The notes beneath the pieces were generated by a model. It did no database searches, was not told the origin of the DNA, and saw only the letters and a program-made list of their open reading frames with translations. The position numbers and the translations under genes are program-made. Below, one piece after another: positions 51,314 through 60,972 of a DNA stretch of 64,000 bases. Where the stretch lies: contig NZ_RBKX01000001.1 of assembly GCF_003634615.1 (NCBI RefSeq), positions 1,240,001 to 1,304,000 of the forward strand. The letters are read 5' to 3'. This DNA comes from Flavobacterium sp. 102 (lineage in GTDB: Bacteria > Bacteroidota > Bacteroidia > Flavobacteriales > Flavobacteriaceae). Position 1 is the first letter of the stretch; each line of letters opens with the position of its first letter.

Positions 51314-52426
51314 CTACTTCAAATCATTTATGATAAATTTAGCAGTTTTTTCACTGGCACCAATACCTCCTAATTTGGTTTCCAATTGGTTGTATTTTTC
51401 CAAAAGTGATTTTCGGTGTTCTTCGTTAAGTAACTTAGAAAGCTCTTTTTTTAGATTTTTTGTATTGAATTTGTCCTGAATTAACTCGGTCACCACTTCT
51501 TCGTCCATGATTAAATTCACCAAAGAAATGTATTTTAAGGTGATGATTCTTTTGGCAATTTGGTACGAAATAAAACCACCTTTATAACAAACTACTTCTG
51601 GTACTTTAAACAAGGCTGTTTCCAAAGTCGCCGTTCCTGAGGTTACCAACGCTGCTTTGGCAACACTCAACAAATCATACGTTTTATTCGAAATGAATTT
51701 GACATTTTTATTGGTCAAAAACTGTTCGTAAAAATGATAATCCTGGCTAGGCGCACCGGCAATCACAAATTGGTAATCGCTAAAATCATTCACAATGCTA
51801 AGCATGACGCTGAGCATTTTTGAAATCTCTTGCTTGCGACTTCCGGGCAGGATGGCTATAATAGGTTTGTCATCGAGATTATTGTCTTTTCTAAAAGTAA
51901 CTTCGTCAGTTTTTACACGGTTGTGAATGGCATCTATCAAAGGATGCCCAACAAAATCAACCTTGAAATGGTGTTTGACTTCAAAGAAATCTTTTTCAAA
52001 AGGCAGAATTACAAATAGTTTGTCGAAATCTCTTTTAACCGCTTTGATTCGGTTTTCTTTCCAGGCCCAAATTTGTGGCGCAATATAGTAATGGGTTTTG
52101 ATACCGCGTTCTTTCGCCCATTTGGCAATTCGCATATTAAATCCCGGATAATCTATAAAAATAATCACATCTGGATTAAATTTTTCGATATCGGCTTTAC
52201 AAAATTTTATGTTATTTAGTATGGTTTTCAGATTCATTACTACTTCAGCAAATCCCATAAAGGCTAATTCTTTGTAGTGTTTAACCAAAGTACCTCCGAC
52301 ACTTTGCATCAAATCGCCACCCCAAAAACGAATCTCGGCAGATTCATCTTCTTTATAAAGCGCTTTCATCAAATTGGATCCATGCAAATCGCCCGAAGCT
52401 TCGCCGGCAATGATGTAGTATTTCAT
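51314..52426 (-). CDS. lpxB: Lipid-A-disaccharide synthase
   Basis: A 370-residue GT19 glycosyltransferase that joins UDP-diacylglucosamine and lipid X to form the lipid A disaccharide at the inner membrane. The N-terminal YYIIAGEASGDLHGSNLMKA is the family signature; VIFIDYPGFNMRIAKWAKER, YYIAPQIWAWKENRIK and AILPGSRKQEISKML complete the nucleotide-binding and active-site regions, and VTSGTATLETALF is the usual C-terminal block. Together with lptC in this window it supports an LPS-bearing outer membrane. surE lies 64 bp upstream on the same strand. Confidence 0.95.
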   Translation of the reverse strand: MKYYIIAGEASGDLHGSNLMKALYKEDESAEIRFWGGDLMQSVGGTLVKHYKELAFMGFAEVVMNLKTILNNIKFCKADIEKFNPDVIIFIDYPGFNMRIAKWAKERGIKTHYYIAPQIWAWKENRIKAVKRDFDKLFVILPFEKDFFEVKHHFKVDFVGHPLIDAIHNRVKTDEVTFRKDNNLDDKPIIAILPGSRKQEISKMLSVMLSIVNDFSDYQFVIAGAPSQDYHFYEQFLTNKNVKFISNKTYDLLSVAKAALVTSGTATLETALFKVPEVVCYKGGFISYQIAKRIITLKYISLVNLIMDEEVVTELIQDKFNTKNLKKELSKLLNEEHRKSLLEKYNQLETKLGGIGASEKTAKFIINDLK

Positions 52427-52490
52427 TTTTTGCGTGTTTATTTTCTATTGGTAAAAATGCAGTCGCTACGCTCGTGTCATTCGTGATATT

Positions 52491-53261
52491 TTATAAATCC
52501 CAAGAATTTAATTGTTGAATGGCATGATGCGCCGTCAAATCAAACTGAACCGGAACTACGGAAATATAGCCTTTCGACAAAGCCCATTCATCGGTATCTT
52601 CGCCTTTATCTAAATTGACAAATTCGCCGCTTAACCAATAATAATCTTTGCCGTAAGGGGTTTGTCTTTTGTCAAATTTTTCCATCCAAATGGCTTTCGC
52701 TTGGCGACAAATTTTGATGCCTTTGATATCATCATATTTCAATTTCGGGAAGTTGACGTTTAAAACCGTACCTTCCGGTAGTTTTTTGGTCAAAACTTCT
52801 AAAGCAATTTTCTTGATAAATGGTTTGATGGTTTCAAAATCGGCGTTCCAGTCATAATCTAATAAAGAGAATCCAATTGCCGGAATACCTTCAATGCCTG
52901 CTTCAACTGCTGCACTCATAGTTCCCGAATAAATCACATTGATAGAAGAGTTAGAGCCGTGATTAACGCCTGACACGCACAAGTCAGGTTTCTTTTTCAA
53001 AATTTCATTAACTGCCAATTTTACACAATCCACCGGTGTTCCGGAGCAAGCATATTCCAAAATCGCTGCGTTTTCGGCAGAAATTTTATTTAAATACAAA
53101 GTACTGTTGATGGTAATGGCATGACCCATGGCGCTTTGCGGACTGTCAGGAGCAACAACAATTACGTCGCCAATTTCAGCCATAACGGCAATCAGAGAGC
53201 GAATTCCCGGAGCATTAATGCCATCGTCATTGGTAACTAAAATAGTAGGTTTGGTAATCAT
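52491..53261 (-). CDS. surE: 5'/3'-nucleotidase SurE
   Basis: A 256-residue metal-dependent phosphatase that removes phosphate from nucleoside 5'- and 3'-monophosphates. ILVTNDDGINAPGI (from about residue 7) holds the metal-binding Asp-Asp; SPQSAMGHAIT and CVSGVNHGSNSSINVIYSGT (with Asn-His) complete the active site. Length is typical. A TAATTTTG -7-like element lies on the minus strand at 53313-53320. It is first in a run of four minus-strand genes (surE, lpxB, C40 peptidase, comEC). SurE and LpxB are commonly adjacent in Bacteroidota. Confidence 0.94.
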   Translation of the reverse strand: MITKPTILVTNDDGINAPGIRSLIAVMAEIGDVIVVAPDSPQSAMGHAITINSTLYLNKISAENAAILEYACSGTPVDCVKLAVNEILKKKPDLCVSGVNHGSNSSINVIYSGTMSAAVEAGIEGIPAIGFSLLDYDWNADFETIKPFIKKIALEVLTKKLPEGTVLNVNFPKLKYDDIKGIKICRQAKAIWMEKFDKRQTPYGKDYYWLSGEFVNLDKGEDTDEWALSKGYISVVPVQFDLTAHHAIQQLNSWDL

Positions 53262-53469
53262 GTTTTTAATTTCCGGTTTTTAGCACAGTTTTTGACTGTC
53301 TTGTTATTAAGGCAAAATTAACCATTTTAAGGCTTTACAGCGATACAAATTTTTATAACTTTGAACCAATTGCGATTCTTAAGTGAATGAATGAAATGAT
53401 TTTTAACAAAAAATTATCTGATCAGTAAATCCTTGGCATGGTTTTTTGTTTAATTTAGACCAATAATTA

Positions 53470-55746
53470 ATGAATGTTATAATGCAGTTTATGAAAAGAA
53501 ATTATAAAGCACTATTGATAGTTTTGACACTATCAGTGGCCTTATTGGGGTTTAGTTTATTCCCGAGTAAGAAAGAATCAGACCCAGAAAAAGATAAGTT
53601 ATTAATTGAATTATTGGCTTTTGTCATAGAAAAAGGACATTACGATCCGGCGACTGTTGACGATACCTTTTCAAAAGGTGTTTACAAGGATTATTTGAAT
53701 GCTTTAGATCCGTCAAAGCGATTCTTTTTGCAATCGGATATTGATGAATTTGCCAAATATGAAACGCAAATCGATGATGAGATTTTAAACAAAGAACTAA
53801 CGTTTTTCGACTTGACTTACACTCGATTAATGAAGCGTATAGAGGAAAGTAAAAGCTACTATAAAGAAGCTTTAGAAAAACCTTTTGACTATAAAAAAGA
53901 CGAGAGTTTCAATGCAGATTATGAAGTTATGCCTTATGCAAAATCGGTTAAAGAATTAAAGGAAAGATGGCGTTTGCAAGTTAAATTATCAGCTTTGTCT
54001 TCATTGGTTGAAAAGCAAAAACTGCAAGAGGATTATGCCAAAGATTCTAAAAAATCAATCGAAGAAAGACTCAAAGAATACAAAGAAAGTTTAGGTGAAA
54101 GAATAACGCCTGAATTGGAAAATAAATTTGTGGAGAATGCTAAGAAAAAACAATCGGAAGCGCCAAAAACATACGAACAATTAGAAAAAGAAACGCGTGA
54201 AAGCACTTTGAGTTCTTTGAATGACAATTTCAATTTCATTAAAGATTTAGATCGCGAAGATTGGTTTTCAGTTTATGTAAATGCCATTGCTTCTCGTTTT
54301 GACCCGCACACTTCTTATTTTGGTCCAAATGAAAAAGAGCGATTCGATTTAAGTATGAGCGGAAAGTTAGAAGGAATCGGTGCTCGTTTGCAAAAGAAGA
54401 ATGACTTCACTGAGATTTCTGAATTGATTTCAGGCGGTCCGGCTTGGAGAGGAAAAGAATTAGAATCAGGTGATGTTATTTTAAAAGTAGCACAAGCCGA
54501 TGGAGAACCGGTGGATGTAGTCGGCATGCGTTTGGATGATGTGGTGAAAAAAATCAAAGGACCAAAAGGAACTGAAGTTCGTTTGACCGTTAAGAAAACA
54601 GACGGAACCATAAAAGTAATTACCATCATCAGAGATGAAGTGGAAATTGAAGAAACCTATGTGAAATCAAGTGTTGTTGAAAAAGATGGTTTCAAATACG
54701 GCATCATTTATTTGCCAAAATTCTATATTGATTTTGAAGATGTAAATAGTCGTGACGCCGGGAAAGACGTGGCCATTGAAGTAGAAAGATTGAAAAAAGA
54801 AGGTGTACAAGGGATTGTAATGGACGTTAGAGATAATGGTGGCGGTTCTTTGAAAACCGTTGTTGATATTGCCGGATTATTTATTGAGCAAGGTCCGATT
54901 GTACAAATCAAATCGGCTGCCGGTAAAAAAGAAGTGTTGTATGACAGAGATGCAAAAGTACAATGGGACGGACCGTTAGTAGTGATGATTAATGAGTTTT
55001 CGGCTTCGGCTTCTGAAATTTTAGCAGCAGCAATTCAAGATTACAAACGCGGCGTTGTCATTGGAAGCAAGCAGTCTTATGGTAAGGGAACAGTTCAAAA
55101 TGTAATCGATTTGAATCAGTTTGTTCGCGGTAGTACTTATGGTGATTTAGGAGCCTTAAAAACCACAACTCAGAAATTCTATAGAATTAATGGTGGTTCA
55201 ACTCAGCTAGAAGGCGTAAAGAGCGACATTGCTATTCCAGACAGATATTCTTATCTAAAAATGGGTGAAAGAGATATCGAAAATGCTATGCCTTGGGACA
55301 AAATTGATGCTGCCGATTATAAAATTTGGGACAAGCAAAACAATTTTGATTTGACCATATCTAAAAGCAAAAACAGAATGCAAAATAACCCGCAATTGCA
55401 ATTGATTGATGACAATGCCAAATGGTTAGACGAGAGAAACAAAGAGAACGTTTATAGTTTGAACATAGATAAATTCAAAGCGGAGCAAAAATCTTTGGAA
55501 GAAAAGAATAAAAAGTACAAACCTATTGTAGATTACAAAAATGCTTTCGACTTTAATTCGCTTCCTTATGAAGTGGAAAGCATGAAAAATGATCCTGTAC
55601 TTAAAGAGAAAAGAGACAGATGGCATGAAAGCTTGTCAAAAGATATTTATATAGAAGAAGCGATTCACATTTTAAATGACTTGCAATCTGAAAACAACAA
55701 AGGTTTGTCTTCTAAATTGAAAAAGGACAAAGTAGTTAAATCTTAA
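53470..55746 (+). CDS. prc: C-terminal-processing (tail-specific) peptidase, S41 family
   Basis: A 758-residue periplasmic protease of the Prc type. An N-terminal membrane/signal segment (KALLIVLTLSVALLGFSLFP) is followed by a long helical region, a PDZ domain (about 285-385; GIGARLQKKND to VVKKIKGPKGTEVRL), and the S41 protease domain with INEFSASASE (serine) and KQSYGKGTVQ (lysine) forming the Ser-Lys dyad. A C-terminal helical part (about 600-758) is as in E. coli Prc. It cuts envelope proteins at their C-terminus. Three in-frame ATGs (53470, 53482, 53491) are possible; the first is kept, but MKRNYKALL at 53491 would also give a normal signal. Confidence 0.92.
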   Translation: MNVIMQFMKRNYKALLIVLTLSVALLGFSLFPSKKESDPEKDKLLIELLAFVIEKGHYDPATVDDTFSKGVYKDYLNALDPSKRFFLQSDIDEFAKYETQIDDEILNKELTFFDLTYTRLMKRIEESKSYYKEALEKPFDYKKDESFNADYEVMPYAKSVKELKERWRLQVKLSALSSLVEKQKLQEDYAKDSKKSIEERLKEYKESLGERITPELENKFVENAKKKQSEAPKTYEQLEKETRESTLSSLNDNFNFIKDLDREDWFSVYVNAIASRFDPHTSYFGPNEKERFDLSMSGKLEGIGARLQKKNDFTEISELISGGPAWRGKELESGDVILKVAQADGEPVDVVGMRLDDVVKKIKGPKGTEVRLTVKKTDGTIKVITIIRDEVEIEETYVKSSVVEKDGFKYGIIYLPKFYIDFEDVNSRDAGKDVAIEVERLKKEGVQGIVMDVRDNGGGSLKTVVDIAGLFIEQGPIVQIKSAAGKKEVLYDRDAKVQWDGPLVVMINEFSASASEILAAAIQDYKRGVVIGSKQSYGKGTVQNVIDLNQFVRGSTYGDLGALKTTTQKFYRINGGSTQLEGVKSDIAIPDRYSYLKMGERDIENAMPWDKIDAADYKIWDKQNNFDLTISKSKNRMQNNPQLQLIDDNAKWLDERNKENVYSLNIDKFKAEQKSLEEKNKKYKPIVDYKNAFDFNSLPYEVESMKNDPVLKEKRDRWHESLSKDIYIEEAIHILNDLQSENNKGLSSKLKKDKVVKS

Positions 55747-55761
55747 TTGAATTTATATAAT

Positions 55762-55791
55762 AAAAAAGCCTCCAATTTGGAGGCTTTTTTT
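55762..55791. terminator. Bidirectional intrinsic terminator
   Basis: AAAAAAGCCTCC (55762-55773) pairs with GGAGGCTTTTTT (55779-55790) around a five-base loop. It separates the convergent protease and coiled-coil genes; its T tract reaches the latter's stop codon. Confidence 0.93.
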
Positions 55792-56338
55792 AGTTTCTGA
55801 GTTTATTTACTTTCTTTTCTGTTTTATCAAGGTCATCCTGTAACTCTTGAATTTTGATTAATTTTTTACTGATTTTGATGTTTTCTTTTTCGATATCAAT
55901 CTCAGAAATTTTCCCTTTTCGTTTACTTTTCTCTAGCTTGGCTTTTAGTTTTTCGAGATTCTTTGTCTCTTTATTAATTTTTTCTTTTGTTTTGATTAAA
56001 GATTTTTCTCCTGAAGCAATTTTCTTTTGTTCTTTGGCGAATTGTTTTTGCTCTTTCTCCAGTTTTCTTTGCTCTTTGTCTAAAGCTTTGGCTTGTTTTT
56101 CAGCTGCTTTTTTCATTTTTTCAGCCTCTTTTTCTTTTGCTAAAGCTGCTTTCTTAATGGCGGCTGCTTGTTCAGGGGATAAAGTTGCAGCGGCTTGCTC
56201 TTTGGCCTTCACCAATTCAACTTGTTTTAAAGCAATGGAGTCTGTAGGCCTGTAAACCGAATCAGTGGCTACTTGGGCAGTTAATGAAAAGCTGCAGCAA
56301 AAAGAGAGTAAGGATAATAAAGTTAATTTTGTTTTCAT
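55790..56338 (-). CDS. Exported Lys/Glu-rich coiled-coil protein
   Basis: A 182-residue protein with a signal peptide (1-21, ending SLTA-Q) followed almost entirely by Lys, Glu, Ala and Leu in heptad patterns, from about residue 45 to the end (KALDKEQRKLEKEQKQFAKE; KISKKLIKIQELQDDLDKTE). It should form a long coiled coil in the periplasm. I recognise no functional family. The gene stands 49 bp downstream of rodA on the same strand; a tether or envelope-spacer role is a guess from composition only. Confidence 0.75.
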   Translation of the reverse strand: MKTKLTLLSLLSFCCSFSLTAQVATDSVYRPTDSIALKQVELVKAKEQAAATLSPEQAAAIKKAALAKEKEAEKMKKAAEKQAKALDKEQRKLEKEQKQFAKEQKKIASGEKSLIKTKEKINKETKNLEKLKAKLEKSKRKGKISEIDIEKENIKISKKLIKIQELQDDLDKTEKKVNKLRN

Positions 56339-56387
56339 GACTTGGACTATTTAGTGTAATCTCAAAGTTACAAAAACCATTCCGCAA

Positions 56388-57650
56388 TTACCATTCATTT
56401 ACTTTATTAGCATCCATCTTGAGGAAGATGAAAAGCAAAATAGTGAATCCCCATAGACCGGAACCGCCATAAGAGAAGAAAGGCAATGGTACTCCGATGG
56501 TTGGAAAAACCCCAACAACCATAGCAATGTTTACGAAGAAATGGATAAATAAAATTCCGGCAACACAATAACCATAGACCCGACTAAACTTGGTCTTTTG
56601 CCGTTCAGCGAGATAAATGATACGTGTGATCAGGATGACAAATAAGGCAATGACAAATAGCGAACCGGTGAATCCCCATTCTTCGCCAACGGTGGTGAAG
56701 ATATAATCGGTGTGTTGTTCGGGTACGAATCCTCCTTTGGTTTGCGTTCCTTCCAGATATCCTTTTCCAAACCAACCACCGGAACCAATAGCAATCTCGG
56801 ACTGATTAGTATTATATCCAACGCCTTTCATATCAACTTCTTTCCCTAAGAGAATATTAAAACGGTCGCGGTGGTGCTGCTTGAATACATTTTCAAAGAC
56901 ATAATCTACAGAAAAAACATATCCGGATACGCCTACTAAAATGATTGCACTCAAAATCCAATTTCGGTCTATTATTCGGCTTCTATAGTAAATAAAAAGG
57001 ATAACAGCCAACGCAATTCCAATTAGTGCTAAAGGTTTAATGACTAAAGCTAAAACAAATAATAAGATGGCTATAAAACCGGTCCAAACATACCATGCCG
57101 GCAATCCTTCGCGATAAAGCACTAAAATGAAAACCGTATAAATCAGAGCACTCCCGGGATCGGGTTGTGGCAAGATGAGCATTACGGGAAGAAAAATAAT
57201 AATTAGTGCTTGTATCTGACGATTAAAGTCTTTTAAATTGACTTGTACGTCGCTCAAATATTTGGCTAAAGCCAACGAGGTAGCGGCTTTGGCAAACTCT
57301 GAAGGTTGAAGTGTAAAACTTCCTATGCCATACCAACAACGTTGTCCGGCGATGGTTTTTCCAAAGAGAAACAATCCGGCCAAGGACAATAAGGCAACGG
57401 CAAAAATGATACTGGAATATTTTTCATAGAACTTGGCATCTACCGAAAGTACCACGAAAATCATAGGAATCGAAAAAAGGATAAACAAAAACTGCTTCCC
57501 GTAAATCTGACTAAAATCAAAAATCGAAGTTTCTTGTTCTATAGAAGACAAGGAAGACGAATAAATATTCAGCCAACCCATTATCACTAAGACAATATAG
57601 ATGACGATACTTATCCAATCTAAATTATTTGTTACACTTTGATTTTTCAT
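56388..57650 (-). CDS. rodA: Rod-shape SEDS glycosyltransferase RodA
   Basis: A 420-residue membrane protein of the SEDS family that polymerises peptidoglycan glycan strands during elongation, with the transpeptidase PBP2. LAKYLSDVQVNLKDFNRQIQ precedes PQPDPGSALIYTVFILVLYR (with the conserved Asp), and GWFGKGYLEGTQTKGGFVPE holds the substrate-groove loop; the end EWGFTGSLFVIALF then GVPLPFFSYGGSG matches the SEDS signature. Ten helices are expected. It follows mrdA by twelve bases at the end of the mre operon. Confidence 0.95.
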   Translation of the reverse strand: MKNQSVTNNLDWISIVIYIVLVIMGWLNIYSSSLSSIEQETSIFDFSQIYGKQFLFILFSIPMIFVVLSVDAKFYEKYSSIIFAVALLSLAGLFLFGKTIAGQRCWYGIGSFTLQPSEFAKAATSLALAKYLSDVQVNLKDFNRQIQALIIIFLPVMLILPQPDPGSALIYTVFILVLYREGLPAWYVWTGFIAILLFVLALVIKPLALIGIALAVILFIYYRSRIIDRNWILSAIILVGVSGYVFSVDYVFENVFKQHHRDRFNILLGKEVDMKGVGYNTNQSEIAIGSGGWFGKGYLEGTQTKGGFVPEQHTDYIFTTVGEEWGFTGSLFVIALFVILITRIIYLAERQKTKFSRVYGYCVAGILFIHFFVNIAMVVGVFPTIGVPLPFFSYGGSGLWGFTILLFIFLKMDANKVNEW

Positions 57651-57662
57651 TTTTGGTTGAAA

Positions 57663-59594
57663 TTATTGTGGAGATGTACTCTTTTTAATTTCATTGGTGT
57701 CTTTAACGGCAGCTTTTACCGGAGCTTTAATACTCTTATTGATTAAAGTGTCAATAATCGGATTAACAATGTACTTGTTGTATTCCGCTTGAAGACTTCC
57801 TTCTAACATTCGTTTCTCTAAATCTTTTCGGGTAATTTTTCTTTTGATGTATTTCTCAATCATCAAACTTGTGATAGGACCAGCCCAACGCGAACCCCAA
57901 TAGCCATTTTCTACAAATACAGCTATCGCAATCTTTGGATTGTCTTTTGGTGCAAAAGCAACAAAAATAGAGTGGTCTTGAAGCTTGACTCTTTTACCAT
58001 TTATTTTGGTGTAATTTTCAGCCGTTCCGGTTTTCCCACAGATGTCAATGCCTTCCACGTTCAACCCATGCGCAGTTCCAAGATTGTAAACATCAAATAA
58101 ACCGCTAATCATTGGTTCAAAATATTTTTTATCAATGGTAGTTACGTGCTTTGTTGTGAATTTTTTATCAATTTGACCACCTTTAATCTTTTTGATGATA
58201 TGAGGTGTATAATAAAAACCTCTATTGGCCACCGTCGCAATCATATTAGCCAATTGAATTGGCGTCATCAAAACTTCTCCTTGACCAATGGCATTGGAAA
58301 CAATAGTTTTACTAGACCAACCCCAGCCGGGATACATTTTTTTATAGGTTTTAGAAGTGGGAAGACTTCCTTTTTTACCGGTTGGTAAGTCGTAACCCAT
58401 AAATTGTCCTAACCCAAAACTTTTTAAATGTTTGCTCCAAGCATCAACACCAGCAGGAGCGCTTTGGAATTTATTGATGGTTTTCATGTAAATGCTGGCA
58501 AAGTAAGTGTTGCACGAATTGTATATTCCATTGTGCAAAACAGATACTCCTGAATCATGGCATCTCATAAATCTTCCCGGAGCATAACTAAAACCATGGT
58601 GACAAACAAAACTGGTATTCTCATCGATTACCTCTTCTTGTAAGGCTACTAATCCTGTTAAGATTTTAAATGGAGAACCGGGTGTGTATTCTGCTAAAAG
58701 TCCGCGGTCATATAATGGTTTGGCAATAGAATCATGATAAAGCATGGTGTAATTTTTGGAACGTTGTCTTCCAACCAAAATCGCAGGATCATAAGATGGT
58801 GCTGTAACTAAGGCTAAAATCTCACCTGTGCTGGGTTCAATTGCCACGATTCCGCCACGTTTGTTAATCATTAATTCTTCGCCATATTTTTGCAATTCGG
58901 CATCAAGGGTTAGCGTAATGTCTTTTCCTTGTACGGCAATCGTATCAAATCGGCCTTCTTTATAGGAACCAATGTCACGATTGTATTTGTCTTTTTGAAT
59001 GTATTTTATCCCTTTTATCCCGCGTAAAATGTCTTCGTAACTCTCTTCAACACCTTGTCTTCCAATTAAATCTCCACTATTATAGTATTTATTTTTGGCA
59101 ATGATACCTTCATTTACTTGGGTGATAAAGCCAAAAACATTGGCTCCAAAAGCTACTTGGTAATCTCTCAAAGAACGCTTTTGAATATAAAACCCGATAA
59201 ACTTTCTTTGCATTTCCTGAAAGGCGGCATATTCTTTTTTGTTCAACTGTGCTAAAAATACCGACGGAAGGCGAGGACTGTATACCTTGGCTTTCTCAAT
59301 TTTTTTTATAAAATCTTCTTTGGTAATATTGAGTAAAGAACAAAATTCAGTGGTGTCTAAATCTTTGACGTCTTTTGGAATTACCATGATGTCATAAGAG
59401 GGTTGGTTGGCTACTAAAAGTTTATTGTTTCTATCGTAGATATAACCTCTTTCGGGATATTCATATAATTTTTTTATGGCATTATTGTCGGACTTTAATT
59501 TTAAAGTATCATCAATTACTTGTAGATAAAATAATCTTATTACCAATAAAATAGCAACAATAAAAATGATTGTGGGCAACAAAACTTTTCTCAT
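57663..59594 (-). CDS. mrdA: Penicillin-binding protein 2
   Basis: A 643-residue class B transpeptidase that cross-links peptidoglycan during cell elongation. One N-terminal membrane helix (about residues 5-25) is followed by the pedestal domain (YEYPERGYIYDRNNKLLVAN) and the transpeptidase domain with SxxK as Ser307-Pro-Phe-Lys310, SCNT-type SCNTYF, and KTGTAEN as the KTG box. The tail of about 45 residues is basic and rich in Lys/Ile. It overlaps mreD by four bases (59591-59594) and lies 12 bp before rodA, its partner enzyme. Confidence 0.95.
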   Translation of the reverse strand: MRKVLLPTIIFIVAILLVIRLFYLQVIDDTLKLKSDNNAIKKLYEYPERGYIYDRNNKLLVANQPSYDIMVIPKDVKDLDTTEFCSLLNITKEDFIKKIEKAKVYSPRLPSVFLAQLNKKEYAAFQEMQRKFIGFYIQKRSLRDYQVAFGANVFGFITQVNEGIIAKNKYYNSGDLIGRQGVEESYEDILRGIKGIKYIQKDKYNRDIGSYKEGRFDTIAVQGKDITLTLDAELQKYGEELMINKRGGIVAIEPSTGEILALVTAPSYDPAILVGRQRSKNYTMLYHDSIAKPLYDRGLLAEYTPGSPFKILTGLVALQEEVIDENTSFVCHHGFSYAPGRFMRCHDSGVSVLHNGIYNSCNTYFASIYMKTINKFQSAPAGVDAWSKHLKSFGLGQFMGYDLPTGKKGSLPTSKTYKKMYPGWGWSSKTIVSNAIGQGEVLMTPIQLANMIATVANRGFYYTPHIIKKIKGGQIDKKFTTKHVTTIDKKYFEPMISGLFDVYNLGTAHGLNVEGIDICGKTGTAENYTKINGKRVKLQDHSIFVAFAPKDNPKIAIAVFVENGYWGSRWAGPITSLMIEKYIKRKITRKDLEKRMLEGSLQAEYNKYIVNPIIDTLINKSIKAPVKAAVKDTNEIKKSTSPQ

Positions 59595-60097
59595 CGCTTA
59601 CTTGGCTTAATGATGTAGATGATAATAATACAAGTGATTAGAGTAAAAATAGTGCTTAAAACCGTGCGTAATAAAATGTCCCAAAGAAAGCTTAGTTTAA
59701 ACACTTCCAATACAAACAATATGATGTGATGCAAAACAACGGCTATTAATATAAATGAAAAGCGCTCAGGTGTTAAAACATCGTTCAGTTTGACGGTTTG
59801 ATATTCGTAACTCAATCCGAAGGAAAATTTAAAAATAGCCGGTCTGAAATAAGCTAACATGATACAAGCGGCCGCATGCACTCCGCCGGAATTACAAAAC
59901 ATATCCATCAAAATCCCCAAAAAGAAACTCGCCATTAAAAGTCCGGTTTTGTTTCCGTTTACAGGAAAAAGGATAATGAATAAAACATAAGGAAACGGAT
60001 TGATAAACCCAAACAGGTCAATTCTATTGAATATCAAAACTTGTGCTGCAAGCAACAAGATAAAGCGAGCGATATTTCCTAACAACGCACTATTCAT
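59591..60097 (-). CDS. mreD: Rod shape-determining protein MreD
   Basis: A 168-residue protein of five or six membrane helices: LLAAQVLIFNRIDLFGFINP, then PYVLFIILFPVNGNKTGLLM and FFLGILMDMFCNSGGVHAAA resemble MreD. The family is poorly conserved, and position supports it: it overlaps mreC by eight bases (60090-60097) upstream and mrdA by four bases downstream, the classical mreB-mreC-mreD-mrdA-rodA order. It is a membrane partner of MreC in the elongation machinery. Confidence 0.88.
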   Translation of the reverse strand: MNSALLGNIARFILLLAAQVLIFNRIDLFGFINPFPYVLFIILFPVNGNKTGLLMASFFLGILMDMFCNSGGVHAAACIMLAYFRPAIFKFSFGLSYEYQTVKLNDVLTPERFSFILIAVVLHHIILFVLEVFKLSFLWDILLRTVLSTIFTLITCIIIIYIIKPSKR

Positions 60098-60917
60098 TTT
60101 TTTTGCCTTTATTTTCTAAAGTAGAAATTTCTTCTGCATCTTTGTTTTTAATGATATACACATGGCCTAAATTGGTCATATCATTAAACAATTTGATGTT
60201 TAGGGTATAATAATTTGTTTCGTCGTCAACGTAAACATTGTCGATAGTGCCAATGCCAATATTTTCCGGGAAAATAATCGATTGTCCACCGGTTACAATG
60301 GTATCACCTTTGCGAACACCTGCCAATCTTGGGACGTCAATCAGTTGAACAAACCCTGTGCTTTTTCCGTTCCAAACTAAAGAACCAAAGTGATTCGATT
60401 TTTTGATTTTAGCATTGATTTGAGATTTGACATTCAGAATACTAATGATAGTCGAATAGTTTTTAGAGGTGTTTTCTACAATTCCGATAATACCGGCGCT
60501 GTTAATCACGCCCATGTTAGGTTTAATTCCGGAAGCTGAACCGTTGTTGATGGTCAGATAGTTTTCGTGTACACTGTAAGAATTGCGAATGACTTTGGAA
60601 ACGATAATGTCTGTTTTCTTAACGCCTTTGATTGTGTCAATTTGCGGTAATTTAGTGGTGTCTTTTTGATTAAACAAAAGCGATTTCAAACGGGCATTTT
60701 CTTGGGCCAATTCATCGTTTTGAGATTTCAAATGAAAATATTCGTCGATGTTGTTGACCTTTTCATAAATTCCGCCGGTAAAGAAATTAGCCGAGCTAAT
60801 CACCTTACTTTTGTGATACGAATGCGATTGAATCGTTAAAGAAAGGGATATTACCAAAAGCAGCAAAAACAGTAAGCGATTACTGTTTTTAAGTATAAAA
60901 TTAAAAATTTGCTGCAT
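60090..60917 (-). CDS. mreC: Rod shape-determining protein MreC
   Basis: A 275-residue membrane-anchored protein with one N-terminal helix (about 12-31), a coiled coil (NNIDEYFHLKSQNDELAQEN, about 52-71) and a periplasmic beta-barrel pair (VIRNSYSVHENYLTINNGSA; GIIGIVENTSKNYSTIISIL; KGDTIVTGGQSIIFPENIGI). MreC links cytoplasmic MreB to PBP2 and RodA. The gap to mreB (55 bp) contains a heptad repeat array. Confidence 0.93.
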   Translation of the reverse strand: MQQIFNFILKNSNRLLFLLLLVISLSLTIQSHSYHKSKVISSANFFTGGIYEKVNNIDEYFHLKSQNDELAQENARLKSLLFNQKDTTKLPQIDTIKGVKKTDIIVSKVIRNSYSVHENYLTINNGSASGIKPNMGVINSAGIIGIVENTSKNYSTIISILNVKSQINAKIKKSNHFGSLVWNGKSTGFVQLIDVPRLAGVRKGDTIVTGGQSIIFPENIGIGTIDNVYVDDETNYYTLNIKLFNDMTNLGHVYIIKNKDAEEISTLENKGKKNE

Positions 60918-60928
60918 CTTTTTCTAGT

Positions 60929-60956
60929 ATTCAGTGTTCAGTATTCAGTGTCCGGT
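60929..60956. repeat. RTTCAGT heptad array between mreB and mreC
   Basis: Four seven-base units in tandem: ATTCAGT, GTTCAGT, ATTCAGT and a degenerate GTCCGGT (60929-60956). They fill half of the 55-bp mreB-mreC gap. On the transcribed strand they read ACTGAAY repeats. Confidence 0.7.
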
Positions 60957-60972
60957 ATTTTCACAACCTATA

